This document shows positions 19,697-20,312 of a stretch of DNA of 20,312 nucleotides, piece after piece (within the stretch, counting starts at the first letter, position 1; each line of letters opens with the position of its first letter). The notes below the pieces were generated by a model. It was not told the origin of the DNA. It saw nothing but the letters and a program-made list of their open reading frames with translations, and did not search any database. The stretch covers positions 1 through 20,312 of the IMG/VR virus record IMGVR_UViG_3300025450_000157; one strand, given 5' to 3'. The position numbers and the translations under genes are program-made. This stretch comes from a virus.

Positions 19697-20312
19697 ATGA
19701 GTATTTCATCAAGCGCAATGCTAGTAGAGTTGAACATCAGCGTATGGACAGCAGCAAAGTTAGACAAGGATGCAACCAAAGCGGTGATTAGTGATAACAA
19801 GGCATCGAGTGATTCGGGTTCGTTTCGTAAGAATCTGTTAGCGGGTACGTCATTACGCAAAGAGATTAGTGACTTTGCAGCAGCATGTCGGGCTTACCAT
19901 AACAAAGTTACATTGCCTTGGGCTGATCGAGGTGGGCGTATGTTACCCACGTCGTTGTTCATGGAGTACAAGCAGCAGATGAATGTTAAGCAAGCGTACT
20001 TCAACACGTTAACGCAACGGCTCTACGACAACTATGAGGGACTAAAAGAAACAGCTAAGACTTACATGGGCGATCTGTTCAATGAGGAGGACTACCCATC
20101 GGTTGATGAATTACAAAATAAGTTTGGGTTCCGGTTGGTGTTTAGCCCGTTACCCGAAGCTGGTGACTTTCGCTTAGATGTACCACAGCAGGACTTAGAA
20201 GAAATGAAGATGCAGTATGAGTCGGACTTCAGCAAGCGGTTAGCGGATGCGATGCGTAAGCCTTGGGATGACTTGCATAATCTTTTGCGGGGGATGAGCG
20301 AGAAACTATCAT
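19697..20312 (+). CDS. DUF3150-like phage protein, C-terminus missing (right edge)
   Basis: The frame opens at ATG 19697 with AGGGAG about 8 bases upstream and is still open after 205 codons at the window end. The sequence MSISSSAMLVELNISVWTAA, then KLDKDATKAV, DFAAACRAYHNKVTLPWADR, GGRMLPTSLFMEYKQQM, and later NKFGFRLVFSPLPEAGDFRL, closely recalls the DUF3150 proteins found beside CobS/CobT-like (MoxR and VWA) genes in phages. That assignment is from memory and should be tested by HMM. It is mainly helical and soluble. Its position three genes after the VWA gene supports a shared module. Its function is unknown. Confidence 0.72.
   Translation, partial: MSISSSAMLVELNISVWTAAKLDKDATKAVISDNKASSDSGSFRKNLLAGTSLRKEISDFAAACRAYHNKVTLPWADRGGRMLPTSLFMEYKQQMNVKQAYFNTLTQRLYDNYEGLKETAKTYMGDLFNEEDYPSVDELQNKFGFRLVFSPLPEAGDFRLDVPQQDLEEMKMQYESDFSKRLADAMRKPWDDLHNLLRGMSEKLS

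Noticed and set aside
1-20312. Lysogeny genes (integrase, excisionase, CI/Cro) and tRNA genes
   Set aside because: None recognised in any frame or as cloverleaf-like sequence, so a temperate lifestyle is not supported by this window.

Overview
The window is part of the genome of a tailed double-stranded DNA phage (class Caudoviricetes), or a metagenomic contig of one. It has two divergent gene blocks separated by a promoter and operator region. The large and small terminase, portal, scaffold-like and major capsid genes, together with no tRNA, rRNA, integrase or host housekeeping gene, point to a virus. Shine-Dalgarno sequences and sigma70-type promoters suggest a bacterial, probably proteobacterial, host. 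The protein types recall phages of aquatic bacteria, but the host cannot be fixed from the sequence.

Minus strand, about 1-12,570 (packaging and head genes, read right to left): HExxH putative metallopeptidase, HNH endonuclease, small terminase, large terminase, portal with a long Gln-rich tail, a 62-residue protein, a GroES-like co-chaperonin, a scaffold-like protein, a conserved 148-residue protein, a 218-residue capsid-associated protein and the major capsid protein. A rho-independent terminator and a probable new promoter follow. Then come two virion-type beta-rich proteins and a run of small Lys/Gly/Met/His-rich proteins, the last running off the left edge. Most of these genes abut or overlap by a few bases.

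Centre, about 12,570-14,435: a 342-base divergent intergenic region with unusual poly-G tracts; a 183-residue plus-strand gene bracketed by two identical 22-bp repeats that contain a palindrome; a UUCG-loop terminator; and a 512-base AT-rich gap holding a Fur-box-like palindrome, a hexamer tandem repeat and many TGTTA/TAACA repeats. A small gene with its own extended -10 promoter follows.

Plus strand, about 14,300-20,312 (early or accessory genes): two operons, each driven by a near-consensus promoter of nearly the same sequence. In each leader the AAATAACA-NN-TGTTAT palindrome sits exactly 58 bases after the -10 box. The first operon encodes a small zinc-ribbon protein, conserved phage proteins and a 24-residue membrane micropeptide. 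The second encodes a MoxR-type AAA+ ATPase, small proteins, a protein combining an HExxH peptidase-like domain with a VWA domain, more small proteins and a DUF3150-like protein cut by the right edge.

The most interesting points are the repeated palindrome, which looks like the operator of a phage-encoded regulator (possibly the 183-residue protein it flanks), and the MoxR/VWA-peptidase/DUF3150-like module, whose role in phages is not established. Several small genes of 24 to 55 codons were found by reading the sequence directly.
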